A DNA stretch of 64,000 nucleotides, from positions 3,359,188 through 3,423,187 of the forward strand of contig CM034101.1 of assembly GCA_019914945.1 (NCBI GenBank), read 5' to 3'. Source of the DNA: Typha latifolia (Eukaryota > Streptophyta > Magnoliopsida > Poales > Typhaceae). This document shows, one piece after another, positions 1-9,257 of this stretch (the first letter of the stretch is position 1; each line of letters opens with the position of its first letter). The notes beneath the pieces are model-generated. The model was given only the letters and a program-made list of their open reading frames with translations, did not search any database and was not told where the DNA came from. The position numbers and the translations under genes are program-made.

Positions 1-210
1 ATGTGTCGTATTCCCCCCTTCCATGATGATGGCCTGCCAACTTTAGACAGCTTGATGTCCAAATATAATAATTTATTACAGCAAATATAATAATAATAAT
101 AATAAAAGGAAAAGATAAGCTCATGGCAAATTGTAAAAACGAACGCAAGAAGGTTAGAAGGATATTATTATCTTTGAATTTTTATAAAAAGTAAATAATT
201 AATTAAAATA

Positions 211-284
211 TGGCGTCGCCCGGACTCGAACCGGAGACCTTCAGTGTGTTAGACTGACGTGATAACCAACTACACCACGACACC
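211..284 (-). tRNA. tRNA-Val (anticodon AAC)
   Basis: On the minus strand this 74-nt stretch folds as a tRNA. The 7-bp acceptor stem pairs GGTGTCG with CGACGCC (one G-T pair) and is followed by discriminator A. The A-box region reads TGGTGTAGTTGG, the B-box region GGTTCGAGTCC, and the anticodon loop CTAACAC gives anticodon AAC, for valine. There is no intron. It lies about 720 bp upstream of the first visible NAC exon and on the opposite strand, so it may sit inside that gene's first intron if exon 1 lies outside the window. Confidence 0.95.
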
Positions 285-436
285 TGGTTAGCATCGTAAT
301 CTTTGAAAGTAAAATTAGTTAACTAATTGACATCACACGGATGGACCACACACGTGTTAAGAACTCCTTTAGCCATTAGGAATAAAGTCATGGATGTGGA
401 CCACGATAACTACCTTTATACCACGTACAAGGTCGA

Positions 437-467
<31 letters not shown>
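437..467. repeat. (TATC)n microsatellite
   Basis: About seven uninterrupted tetranucleotide units, then a TATG variant. It lies in the gap between the tRNA-Val and the NAC exons. The rest of 285-1004 is AT-rich with no coding signal I can support; in particular no NAC first exon is visible. Confidence 0.9.
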
Positions 468-916
468 GTATCGAGAGGCTAATGAATAGTGACGCCACGA
501 AAGATACGGAGATGGAATTATAGATGGGTGGCCGATGGGGACATGAATTGATACTACTGCATTGGCCACCGGATGCAACTATGTCCAATCCACATCATGG
601 CCATGGGGTAGGTTTGATGCTGATGCTAACAATGCCATGTATGTCCTTGTCGATCGCCTACCAACTCTTTGGAAAACCTAACCATATGCTGAGCTATATT
701 AATAATTACGTACTCTTTTGCTTTTCTTCCTTGTTAAATTGTAACCAAGTGTTTTAACTTGAGTGATACGTCTGTGAAGGTGAACTATAGCTTGCATTTT
801 AATGGCGAAGGTGGATGTGATAAAAGATGTCCGCAAAAATCATATCCGTATCTTATTTTATTTTTCAGTATAAATAATATACTTGTGCACGTCTAATTAT
901 TATATATATAGACATG

Positions 917-918
<2 letters not shown>

Positions 919-954
<36 letters not shown>
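919..954. repeat. (TA)n microsatellite
   Basis: A run of about 17 TA units only 50 bp before the NAC exon acceptor. Such runs are unstable and may differ between individuals. Confidence 0.9.
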
Positions 955-956
<2 letters not shown>

Positions 957-1004
957 TATATAAATATATGGTTGTGTGCTAATGCTACCGTTCCTCTGTA
1001 TCAG

Positions 1005-2324
1005 ATACGGCATGCGTCGGAGGGAGAGAGTGGTACTTCTTTAACCTTCGAGATCGAAAATATACGACTGGCCAACGGACGAATCGTGCAACATTGTCGG
1101 GATACTGGAAGGCGACCGGCAAGGATCGACCAGTGGTGCGGAAGGGTGCCCTGATGGGTATGAGGAAGACATTAGTTTTTTATCAAGGAAGAGCTCCTAA
1201 AGGGAAGAAGACGGAGTGGGTGATGCACGAGTATCGAATGGAAGGACCTCGTGTTCAACCCAATTTGCCCTCTAAGGTGAATTTTATATACTTTTCTTTT
1301 TAAAATTTATACTGATGCACTGACGTCTGGTATAACTAATCAGTGTAAAAGTTAATTTTATATCGTAAAGATGAGAAAAAAAACATTAGTGGAGACATCA
1401 TAAATGCCTTGAACTTATCTTTTTGGAAGTAATTAAAGCTCTTATTTTGTCCAAAGTCACCTTCATTGTCGACAAGTTGCTTTCATGATTCCAAACCATC
1501 TGCATTGCATGCAGTTCCTCCTTGTCTCTTCTCCACCCCCCTTGTTGTGCTTGACTACTTGTTATTTGTTTCCTTCGCCTATCATTGTGCCACACCTAAC
1601 TGCACTGTTCGACCTATGACTGCATTTAGTCTTGATCCTTTCCAAGCAAATTCCACAATAATTTATTTCCTTGCAAACTTGTGTTCTCTCATAATTTAAA
1701 AGGTAAAATAATGCCATTTTGCATCACTTCTCTAAATATCACAAGCATAATTATTGTGAAATGTCTTAATGCTAACCCACCAAGCTAGCTTTGCATGCTA
1801 ATCTTTAGATTTTGGTAGAGATCTTCAAGACTAATTACTCCAGTTCTTTATCCATGCAGGAAGATTGGGTCCTATGCAGAGTCTCCCACAAGCACAGAGG
1901 GATCTGCTCCAAGAGAGCAAGCATGGACACCAGCTATGCTGATACAACCACCTCATCCCTTCCACCTCTCATGGACACCTACACCACCTTTGACCAAGCC
2001 CGGCTCAACTTAGAGGGGTTTGAGCAGGTGCCCTGCTTCTCCAGTATCCCTCCTAGTCACACCTCCATTGGCCCAAACGGCTGGGACCTCCACCTTCCAC
2101 CAATTGAGAACAAGGGATTTGCTCAATCCTGGAGTCCACCTGAGCTGGGACCCAGCTCGAGTCCACTCTCAGTTGACAAGAAGACTTCCATTAAGGCATT
2201 CCTGAGCCACCTCACCAAGTTGGAGGGGAGCCCAAAGGGGGAGGAGGTGCCAAATTTAGATGCAGAGAGTTGGGTTGGATGCTTATCTGGGGTGGGTCTG
2301 ACCTCATCCTGGAATCCATTCTGA
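1005..2324 (+). CDS. NAC-domain transcription factor, 5' exon(s) not seen
   Basis: Two exons are supported: 1005-1276 and 1860-2324, joined in phase 0. Exon 1005 follows a TCAG acceptor and begins with the last two bases of a codon. The protein covers NAC subdomains C to [63 protein letters not shown] and [12 protein letters not shown] Ser/Pro-rich tail of about 140 residues follows and ends SSWNPF. This is the DNA-binding and nuclear-import part of a plant NAC regulator; the [10 protein letters not shown] start resembles the NAC1/CUC-like branch. Subdomains A and B (LPPGFRFHP, normally in exon 1) are not found in the 1 kb upstream. Either exon 1 lies before the window, with tRNA-Val in intron 1, or the gene is 5'-truncated. 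The visible reading frames are intact. Confidence 0.85.
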
Positions 2325-3510
2325 GATCTAAAATAGTTCAGAGTTGCTAAGACAATCGGAAGAGTGGCCTCTTTTATTAGTAGCTAAAGCATTAAGAGTT
2401 TGAGCACTTCATTTACCTCTCTGTACATGTTGGTTTTTATAGACATGAACTGCTGTGGAAAGTAGACCTTTTCAATATATGGATCTTAGCTTGATTTATA
2501 TCTTCTTAATTATTAACATCAATGACCGCACAAAGCATTAGGGAGAGATGGATCTTGCCATCAGTTGAGCCTTGATGGTGACTGTTTCTATTTCTCTATC
2601 AAAGATAGCTAAGTTGATTAGCTATGGTGATGAACTCTATCACAATTTTTTTTTTAATGTGAAGTGTTATTATCAACACATACCTACCAGATACTGCAGG
2701 ATTCCCAGCTCATCAGTGGGTTCTATTCACATTGTTTTTGATCTTGTAGGTTAGATATTTGATGTTATCAGTATGATCTGGGAGTAGATTTGCTGACAGA
2801 ATAAAGCGACAGTTTACATGGTCTTCATTTGATTAATATCACCCCCACAATCCTCAAAATATTTACTTCTACTTGTCTACTTTTTTTTTTGTTATGCCAA
2901 TCAACCACATAACCTCTATAGTTAGGCTGATGAATTCAGAGACCTGTTGAACTCTTAATCACCCAGAATTTTGAAAGCAACCCACAACCAATTCTCCTAG
3001 CTATGGGCTCTTTCATGTGATAGATTACAAAGTATATCCAGTAGCATTAGATAGCATTTAGGAAAATCTCAATCTCACTGACCCATGGTAAAGAAACGCT
3101 AGAAAAATAATAGTGCAAGTTTGATGATGAAGCCAATAATTACATGATCCAAAGCTAGATCAATTATAGATAGAAAATATTGCTCCTCTCTTTCAGGCTT
3201 ATTAATTACTTTGACATCTTTATATACGTGTTTAGAGTAGACTGGAAGGAATAATTAACTATGCAGTCTCAGAATCATCCACACATATATAAAAGACATG
3301 ATGTATACCCTTGGATACACTCATTGCAATAAAACACTGTTGAGTAAATATATCAAGCATAGCAATGATTGATATTATCCTACCTCCACAGTGCATCTGA
3401 AAGGGGCATCTCATCAACCAGCTCAATTACTGAAAGGCTTATCTGGCAAGGGAGTACTCATACATCACAATAATACATGACACACTCACACTCTGCTGTT
3501 GCAAAAGGGA
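2325..3510. other. 3' flank of NAC and spacer
   Basis: It holds the likely NAC 3' UTR (to about 2.5 kb) and then the 3' flank of the convergent CASP-like gene. I see no further gene, tRNA or mobile element here. Confidence 0.5.
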
Positions 3511-4490
3511 CTACTCCTGGCATGCAACACTCTTGCAGAGAGTGACAACTGACAGCATGTTAAGTATCAGAAGGAGAAGGGATCCGAGGAATGACGCGAC
3601 GAGGGCCATGCCGCCATGGCTGCAGAAGGAGTCAAACTTGTCGCAGATCGGGTTCCATCTTGCATGCAGATTGCCATTCCTACCCAACTCTGCTATTGAA
3701 GCAGCTGCAGCTGCACCAGTGGCCACCAAGGCCATTGCCACCTGACCAACCATCCACAACATCCTAAAACTTGTCACTGTTTTGAGATCATATCTGTGGA
3801 ACAATTATATCTCTAGGATGTCGTAGCTTTTGGAATTTTACTCATACTGTTACTGTAATGGTTGTGCTGATGTTGAAAGGCCTAACCGATACAAGAGTCA
3901 CTAAACTAGTGTAATAAATTACAAATTACCATTCTCTGAGTATGCCCGAAATCAAACAACCTTAGTAAACCTTCATTTGTATCACTCCCCCCCTGTCCCC
4001 TTGTGAAGTCTTTGTGAAAAAGTTAAATATAGTAGAGAAAATTATTTACTCCAGTAGAGTTTGTTACCATGTCAAAGAGCTGCACATATATATTATGTCC
4101 CTTGCCTTTGAAGAGGTTTCTCAACAAGAGCACCAGTAGATTATAGAAGCTGGCTATGGCATTGGCTATCACAAAGTACCTGCAACAATTGTAAAGATCA
4201 TAAGAAGTACATACATTCAATTAGACAGCAATTGTAAAAGGACTTGAATCTTACACAAAGGCAGGGGTTTGCTGGAACTTGGCAGTGAAAGTTTGGTATA
4301 AGGGAGTAGTACCCACAATTGCAACAGCTGTTGTTTTAGTTTGCTTGTTTAGTCCCATAACCACAGTAGCTACTACTGTGGCTATTACAGCTGCAACCCT
4401 TAATAACACTGGCAGAAGACTAACCAACTTGGCCTTAATCCGCAAATATTTGGATCCAATCTCTGGCTTCTTGCCATGCTCAACTGCCAT
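3511..4490 (-). CDS. CASP-like membrane protein (CASPL1 type)
   Basis: Three exons on the minus strand: 4490-4255, 4179-4068 and 3741-3511, giving 192 residues. Junctions keep phase (GT|G, then phase 0). The protein has four hydrophobic spans: residues about 24-46 (LLPVLLRVAAVIATVVATVV), 80-98 (VYFVIANAIASFYNLLVLLL), 115-135 (FDMVAMALVATGAAAAAS) and 165-185. Between spans 3 and 4 is a loop with RWNPICDKFDSFC. This topology and the AFVYFVIANAIAS motif are typical of the MARVEL-like CASP/CASPL family, which forms plasma-membrane scaffolds; CASPs guide Casparian-strip lignin, while most CASPLs have no defined role. The third exon also reads open upstream of its acceptor, but only the acceptor at 3742-3743 gives a sequence collinear with the family. 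The start has no upstream in-frame alternative I favour. Confidence 0.88.
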
Positions 4491-5026
4491 GGATAGAGAT
4501 TGGAAGAGATAAGAGAGAAAGATGACAGAAGAGCAAATAGCTCGTGGAGATTATAAGGAAGATTTTGCACCATCTTTTCGTCAAAGCAACTTAACTTGTC
4601 TCACACATCTCTGAAACCTCTGGAATAAAATTTTTGCAAGTGTACGTGGAGTTTGTCTCTTTCTTGCCAAAACTTTGTTCAAGAAGATATCCAAGCTGCA
4701 GAAATAATTTAGAGAGAAGGAAATTGTGACAGAAGAGACCTTGATTCTGGTGTGTAGATTTGATACTGCAATTAACCAAAAAATATCCAAGTGTAACTAA
4801 ATCCAAAGCAAAGCAGGAACACTTCATCTAGATTTGTAGCAAATTCTTGGTTGGATGCAACTAACGGGAGGTGGAGATGTTGTTCATAATTATGGTTAAT
4901 CTCGGATAACAAGGAAGAGCATCATTTGGTGATCATAACAAGAAACTCCTTGATATTATATTAAAGCGAAATTCGCAAAAAATACCTCTACATTATGAAT
5001 ATTAATATTCTATCTTTATCGCAAAT
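4491..5026. other. 5' flank of CASP-like gene
   Basis: This is the presumed promoter and leader of the minus-strand CASP-like gene, then AT-rich spacer up to the tRNA-Met gene. No coding sequence was recognised. Confidence 0.45.
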
Positions 5027-5113
5027 GGGGTGGTGGCGCAGTTGGCTAGCGCGTAGGTCTCATAGCTGAATTGAGTTATCCTGAGGTCGAGAGTTCGAGC
5101 CTCTCTCACCCCA
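5027..5113 (+). tRNA. tRNA-Met elongator (CAT), intron-containing
   Basis: 87-nt gene. Acceptor stem GGGGTGG pairs with TCACCCC (one G-T pair) and discriminator A follows. The A-box region GTGGCGCAGTTGG and B-box GAGTTCGAGCC are intact. The anticodon loop CTCATA...A is split by a 13-nt intron just after the base 3' of the anticodon. Removing it leaves a 74-nt elongator tRNA-Met(CAT). In plants, tRNA-Met(e) and tRNA-Tyr are the nuclear tRNA families known to carry introns. Directly downstream, without a gap, is the body of a SINE repeated three more times nearby, so it could be a true gene, a SINE head, or both. Confidence 0.92.
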
Positions 5114-5236
5114 TATCTTTAACGACAGACCGATGAGGAAATTTATGTGCTCATGTGATTGGTTGGGTCCATCACAGCCATCTGATTTCTTAGATTGAAA
5201 CCTGCACATCTGAGCTCTGTCTGTTTCTTTTTTTTC
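5027..5236 (+). mobile_element. tRNA-Met-headed SINE, copy 1
   Basis: The tRNA-Met gene forms the head. The body then runs through GATGAGGAAATTTATGTGCT, ATGTGATTGGTTGGGTCCAT, CACAGCCATCTGATT and GCACATCTGAGCTCT, ending in a T-rich tail. Copies of this body lie at 6.0, 7.1 and 8.1 kb on the same strand. The head here is intact, whereas the others are worn. No clear target-site duplication was seen by eye. Confidence 0.7.
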
Positions 5237-5345
5237 CTCTTAACCTTTTTTCCATTGAGCCAACTCTTTGAGAAATGAGCCTCATTTTAACTGACTGGGC
5301 CATGATGTTCACATAGAATTTTCATTGAAGGGCTTATAAATCACC

Positions 5346-5792
5346 ATTTCCACTGCTTCTTCATATGGGACACTATATCATCGTCATCCTTCGGCCAAGA
5401 CATTCATTCTCGGCGAAGTGGAATAGTAAAAATCCACCTTGTTTTCTATCAAAAAAGACCCACTTTATCTTCCATAGTGACGCCTTGGTCTTATGGAGGA
5501 GCTTCTTGAGCCATTTGTCCTTCTCCACAGCTTATTATCTTCTGCTCCTTGGCTCGTCTAGTCCAGATTGGCCATGTCCCCTTCTAAACCTACTGGTCTC
5601 ACTGGAAGCAACGCTATATCTCGCCTCGTCTTCGACGGACGCCTAAATTTGTTGCGGAAGAGGAGGAGAAGCCACAGAATCTTATTGAGGAGGCTCTCGT
5701 TCGAAAATCTGGAGACAATGGGGAGATTCTCCTTCCCATCTAAGTCTCTGATGAGCTTCGACTATTTCTCGGCGCTAATCGCCCTTTAATCT
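5346..5792 (+). other. Possible small-gene remnant
   Basis: This stretch is richer in GC than its surroundings. An open frame from 5568 (MAMSPSKPTGLTGSNAISRL) runs 73 codons to 5789. From about 5644 a second frame reads more like protein (KFVAEEEEKPQNLIEEALVR) and stops at about 5740. A frame change between the two would suggest a broken gene. I do not recognise the product. The upstream TATAAATCACC at 5336 could be a TATA box. Weak evidence. Confidence 0.2.
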
Positions 5793-5970
5793 CTACTTTC
5801 TTTCTCTCCCCCTTCCTGGTTCTCTGTCTCTCCAGACTCCAATAATTAAATAAATACTCGATACTACTTTTCTGGAAAAGAAAATTTCATTATAAATCCC
5901 TCCAATGTGAAACTTAAACATCTTGATGTATTAAAAACAAGTATATCATCATAGAGCTATTTGTCAACAA

Positions 5971-6140
5971 GATAAACTACACAGTTGGTTAATAGAATCT
6001 CTCGGCCCCTAATCTAGAGGTCGTGAGTTCGAGCTATGAGGATACTATGTGCGCAAATGTGATTGGTTGGGTCCATCACACCCGTCTGATTATTAGATGT
6101 ATAACCAGCACATCTGAGCTCTTTTTATTCTTTTTTTCAT
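5971..6140 (+). mobile_element. tRNA-derived SINE, copy 2
   Basis: A diverged tRNA-like head has A-box-like CAGTTGGTTAATAG and B-box-like GGTCGTGAGTTCGAGC. The shared body follows: TGTGATTGGTTGGGTCCATC, then CCAGCACATCTGAGCTC, ending in a T-rich tail. The head lacks the acceptor stem seen in copy 1. The spacers on either side (5793-5970 and 6141-6988) are AT-rich and hold no gene I can see. Confidence 0.75.
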
Positions 6141-6988
6141 ATAGTTTTAGGTTTCATTTTATTGGTGAATAATTAACTTTCTCTTATTTGTCAATAGCAC
6201 TCAAACATCATTCCATACCCAAAAATAAAAAATTGAGGTTTTCTTAATCACATACGAGGAGGTGCATAAATTCCTTACATTTAATTTTAGTCACAATTCT
6301 AGACTCTATTTTAATATCACAAGTAATTAAGGATTACTTTCTAAAAGCCCCATTGATGCCATCTTTTTTAAGGATCAATCAAATAATTTCATGCATATAA
6401 TAGGGGTTAACATAAGAATACATAATACTGTTGGTGATGATTGAGATAATAATAAAAAAAAAAGTACCCAGGATACATCATAAAAGTAGATGCTGCTAAA
6501 TTTGATCAATTTTATCTTCTTTTTTCTTTTCCTTGGAAAACAAATTATTTAGTATAATGCAAATAAGATGTTATGTTACATATGTGCAATTGAGTGACAA
6601 TTTTTACTTTGGATTACCTAATATAAATCAACCGGATGATGATAAACCATAGAGATCGTGTTTAGATATAGGGTTTGATGCACTTGTAGAAGATAGAGTC
6701 GATATTTAGTATATTTCTCATCGAAAATTCTATATGCATAATAATCTAGATTCGTTGTGGTTCATATAATTATATTCTAGTCTATATGTTATGTTCTGTC
6801 GGAAAAAAAAAAGAAATCACATTTTATATGTTCGAATTTTAATAGTACTAATTTATTTAAGATATTATTAAGTTTTCACTTTTCTCGTATCTCACAAGAG
6901 ATGAACGACAAAAAATAAAATCTTGAGATCCTAAACTATTGTATCTTGATAGATGACTAATTTTTGTCTTGTATAACTAAATACATAT

Positions 6989-7182
6989 ACAAGATAGTTG
7001 GTTAGGAGCAGCTCTCATGTCTCATTCTGAGGTTGGGAGTTCGAGCTTATATTATCACCTTCATTCCTACAAACAAGAGCGATGAGGATATTTATGTGCT
7101 CATGTGATAGGTTGGGTCCATCACAGCCATCCGATTCTTAAGATGAAATCCAGCACATCTGAGCTCTTTATTTTTATTTTAT
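6989..7182 (+). mobile_element. tRNA-derived SINE, copy 3
   Basis: The head AGTTGGTTAGGAGCAG, then GTCTCAT-TCTGAGGTTGGGAG and TTCGAGC, still shows the Met anticodon arm (CTCAT) but without the 13-nt intron of copy 1. The body GATGAGGATATTTATGTGCT, GGTTGGGTCCATCACAGCCA and CCAGCACATCTGAGCTC is nearly identical to copy 1. The tail is T-rich. The spacer 7183-8005 is AT-rich with no gene seen. Confidence 0.75.
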
Positions 7183-8005
7183 TTTCCCTTTTATTGTAGT
7201 ATTATTTTTTAAAAGCTCCCTTGCTATCTCTTAGCATTATAGCCTTTTCTTTGCTTTATTTTTATGTTCAATTTTTCGATAGATGTCAGTATTTGGTTGA
7301 TGATTTTTCTTTGAAGACTTTGTTAATTGTTGCTGGTTATTTTATTTTATTTTTCATTCATGAGCTTAAAGGCTAGATATGGACCGAACAAATGGTCAAT
7401 TTCTCTAAATACAAAGGCACTTAGGTTCCACCGAGATTTTAGCTGTCTAGTCTAGACTTCAAGTCATATATGTCACTGAATAATTGCTCTGAACTGAACG
7501 CTGTCAAAACTTACTCTAAATCATTGAGTTGCTAAGTTGTTTCTCCAAGTTAATCGTACTGCCGAATCGAGTTAAGCCACCAAACTACAAACCATCAAAC
7601 AATTTCTCTATAATATTATTTGGGGTTGAGGAAGGTACGTAGCAACTCTACTAGAGTTAGTTGGTAATTGCTGTTGGTTAAGATCAAGTCTTTTCTTTGA
7701 TTGATCGTTCTCAATAAGATCTATACCAGAGAGCTTCTAGCTAAAGAAATAAATAAAATAGTTTCGTTAGCTTCTTCCTTGCCCACTCTATAAGGAGGCT
7801 CTAAAATTTTCTAATCACCTCTTGGATTTGCTGTGAAAGGGGAAGAGGAGTTATACAATCTCTCGTAAGGAGGTTGGTGTACTACCACAAGCTTTTATTT
7901 CTCCCTTGGGAAGATCTAGAGATAGTTAACTTCTCCTTTAAATTTCTCAGCGTTCTGAAATTTTGTACATAATAAATGTTGTGCAAAACTCCACAAGCAA
8001 GAAAG

Positions 8006-8172
8006 CCTGCAGAGTTGGTCAAGAGCAGCTCTCACCTCCCAATCCGGAGGTCTTGAGTTCGAGCTATGAGGATAATATGTGCGCTCATGTGATAGGGTTG
8101 GGTCCATCACAGCCGTCTGATTCTTCTTAGATGAAAACAAGCACATCTGAGCTCTTTCTATTTTCTATTTTT
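8006..8172 (+). mobile_element. tRNA-derived SINE, copy 4
   Basis: The head AGTTGGTCAAGAGCAGCTCT and GAGTTCGAGC closely matches copy 3. The body ATGTGCGCTCATGTGATAGG, TTGGGTCCATCACAGCC and GCACATCTGAGCTC follows, ending in a T-rich tail. The head lacks both the acceptor stem and the intron. The following stretch to 9257 is AT-rich; part of it is probably the LSD1 3' UTR (from about 8.9 kb). Confidence 0.75.
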
Positions 8173-9257
8173 AATTTAGATTTTTTTTAAAATAAAAATT
8201 TTAGTCTTACAAACTCTCCACATTACCCGTCGGATACGCTCACAGTTCTAAACTCTGTTTTAAGATCAATAAATAATTAAGGATCGATAATAATCTTATA
8301 CCTATAAAATGGTTAACATATTCATATTGTTTTTAAAATCCAGACGATAAATGCACACCTGAGCTCTAACTTTCTAATTCACATTTTCTTTTTCTCCGAA
8401 TTCTTTTGTGTTTTTACTCAGAGAATCATCTCTGGAAACATATTGGTGATGGTGATGTTGAAGTTGAACTAGTTATACGTCTAATTATAAATTGATAGGA
8501 AGTCAATATGATACTATTCTTTTGCTATTGCTAGTGGGTCTATCTATCTTAAATGCAATTATTTGAAGAAAGAAAAGATCAAATAGAAGTTTTGTTACCA
8601 TAATGTTGCCATAAGAAGTTTTGTTTCGAAATCAAAGGAAAAGAAATTACTGGCCTTAATATGATACAAAACATGAACAAGTAACTCTGCTCAATCTGAA
8701 GAGCAAGGGGCAATCGCAGTATGATCTAACATATTTCACCTTAAATTACAAGGTTCTAAAATAACAAGCCCAAAAGCATAACCATAGTCAAATAGAATTG
8801 CTCATACTTAATTTTCAGACTATTGTATTGTATGAAAATAATATCTTACTTCAGAAAAAAGTATATCAGCTCTCAAGACAAGAACAGCTTAAGAGAAAGA
8901 AAACCATCACGCCATCAAAGAGATATATATATTCATAGGAAGTATTTACCTTAAACTTCTCAACATCGATACAAATACAACAATTACCATGCTTGTAACT
9001 CCAGTTTACCATAATATTTACTGGAAGCTGTCACACTTACCATCCGACAGAGTTCATATAAAAATAAAAGAATGGAGTTCAAGGACCCAATTCCTGAGGT
9101 CAAACAGTTACATCGAGTGCTTTAGAGAACACTTATCACATCTTTACATTCTTGACCGTCCATCAAACAGTGTGGTCTCCAGACAGGAGTATAATACAAA
9201 GTAATCACAACTTCAGAGAGATAGAACTGATGCACACACCAAGGCACCTGCACCATA

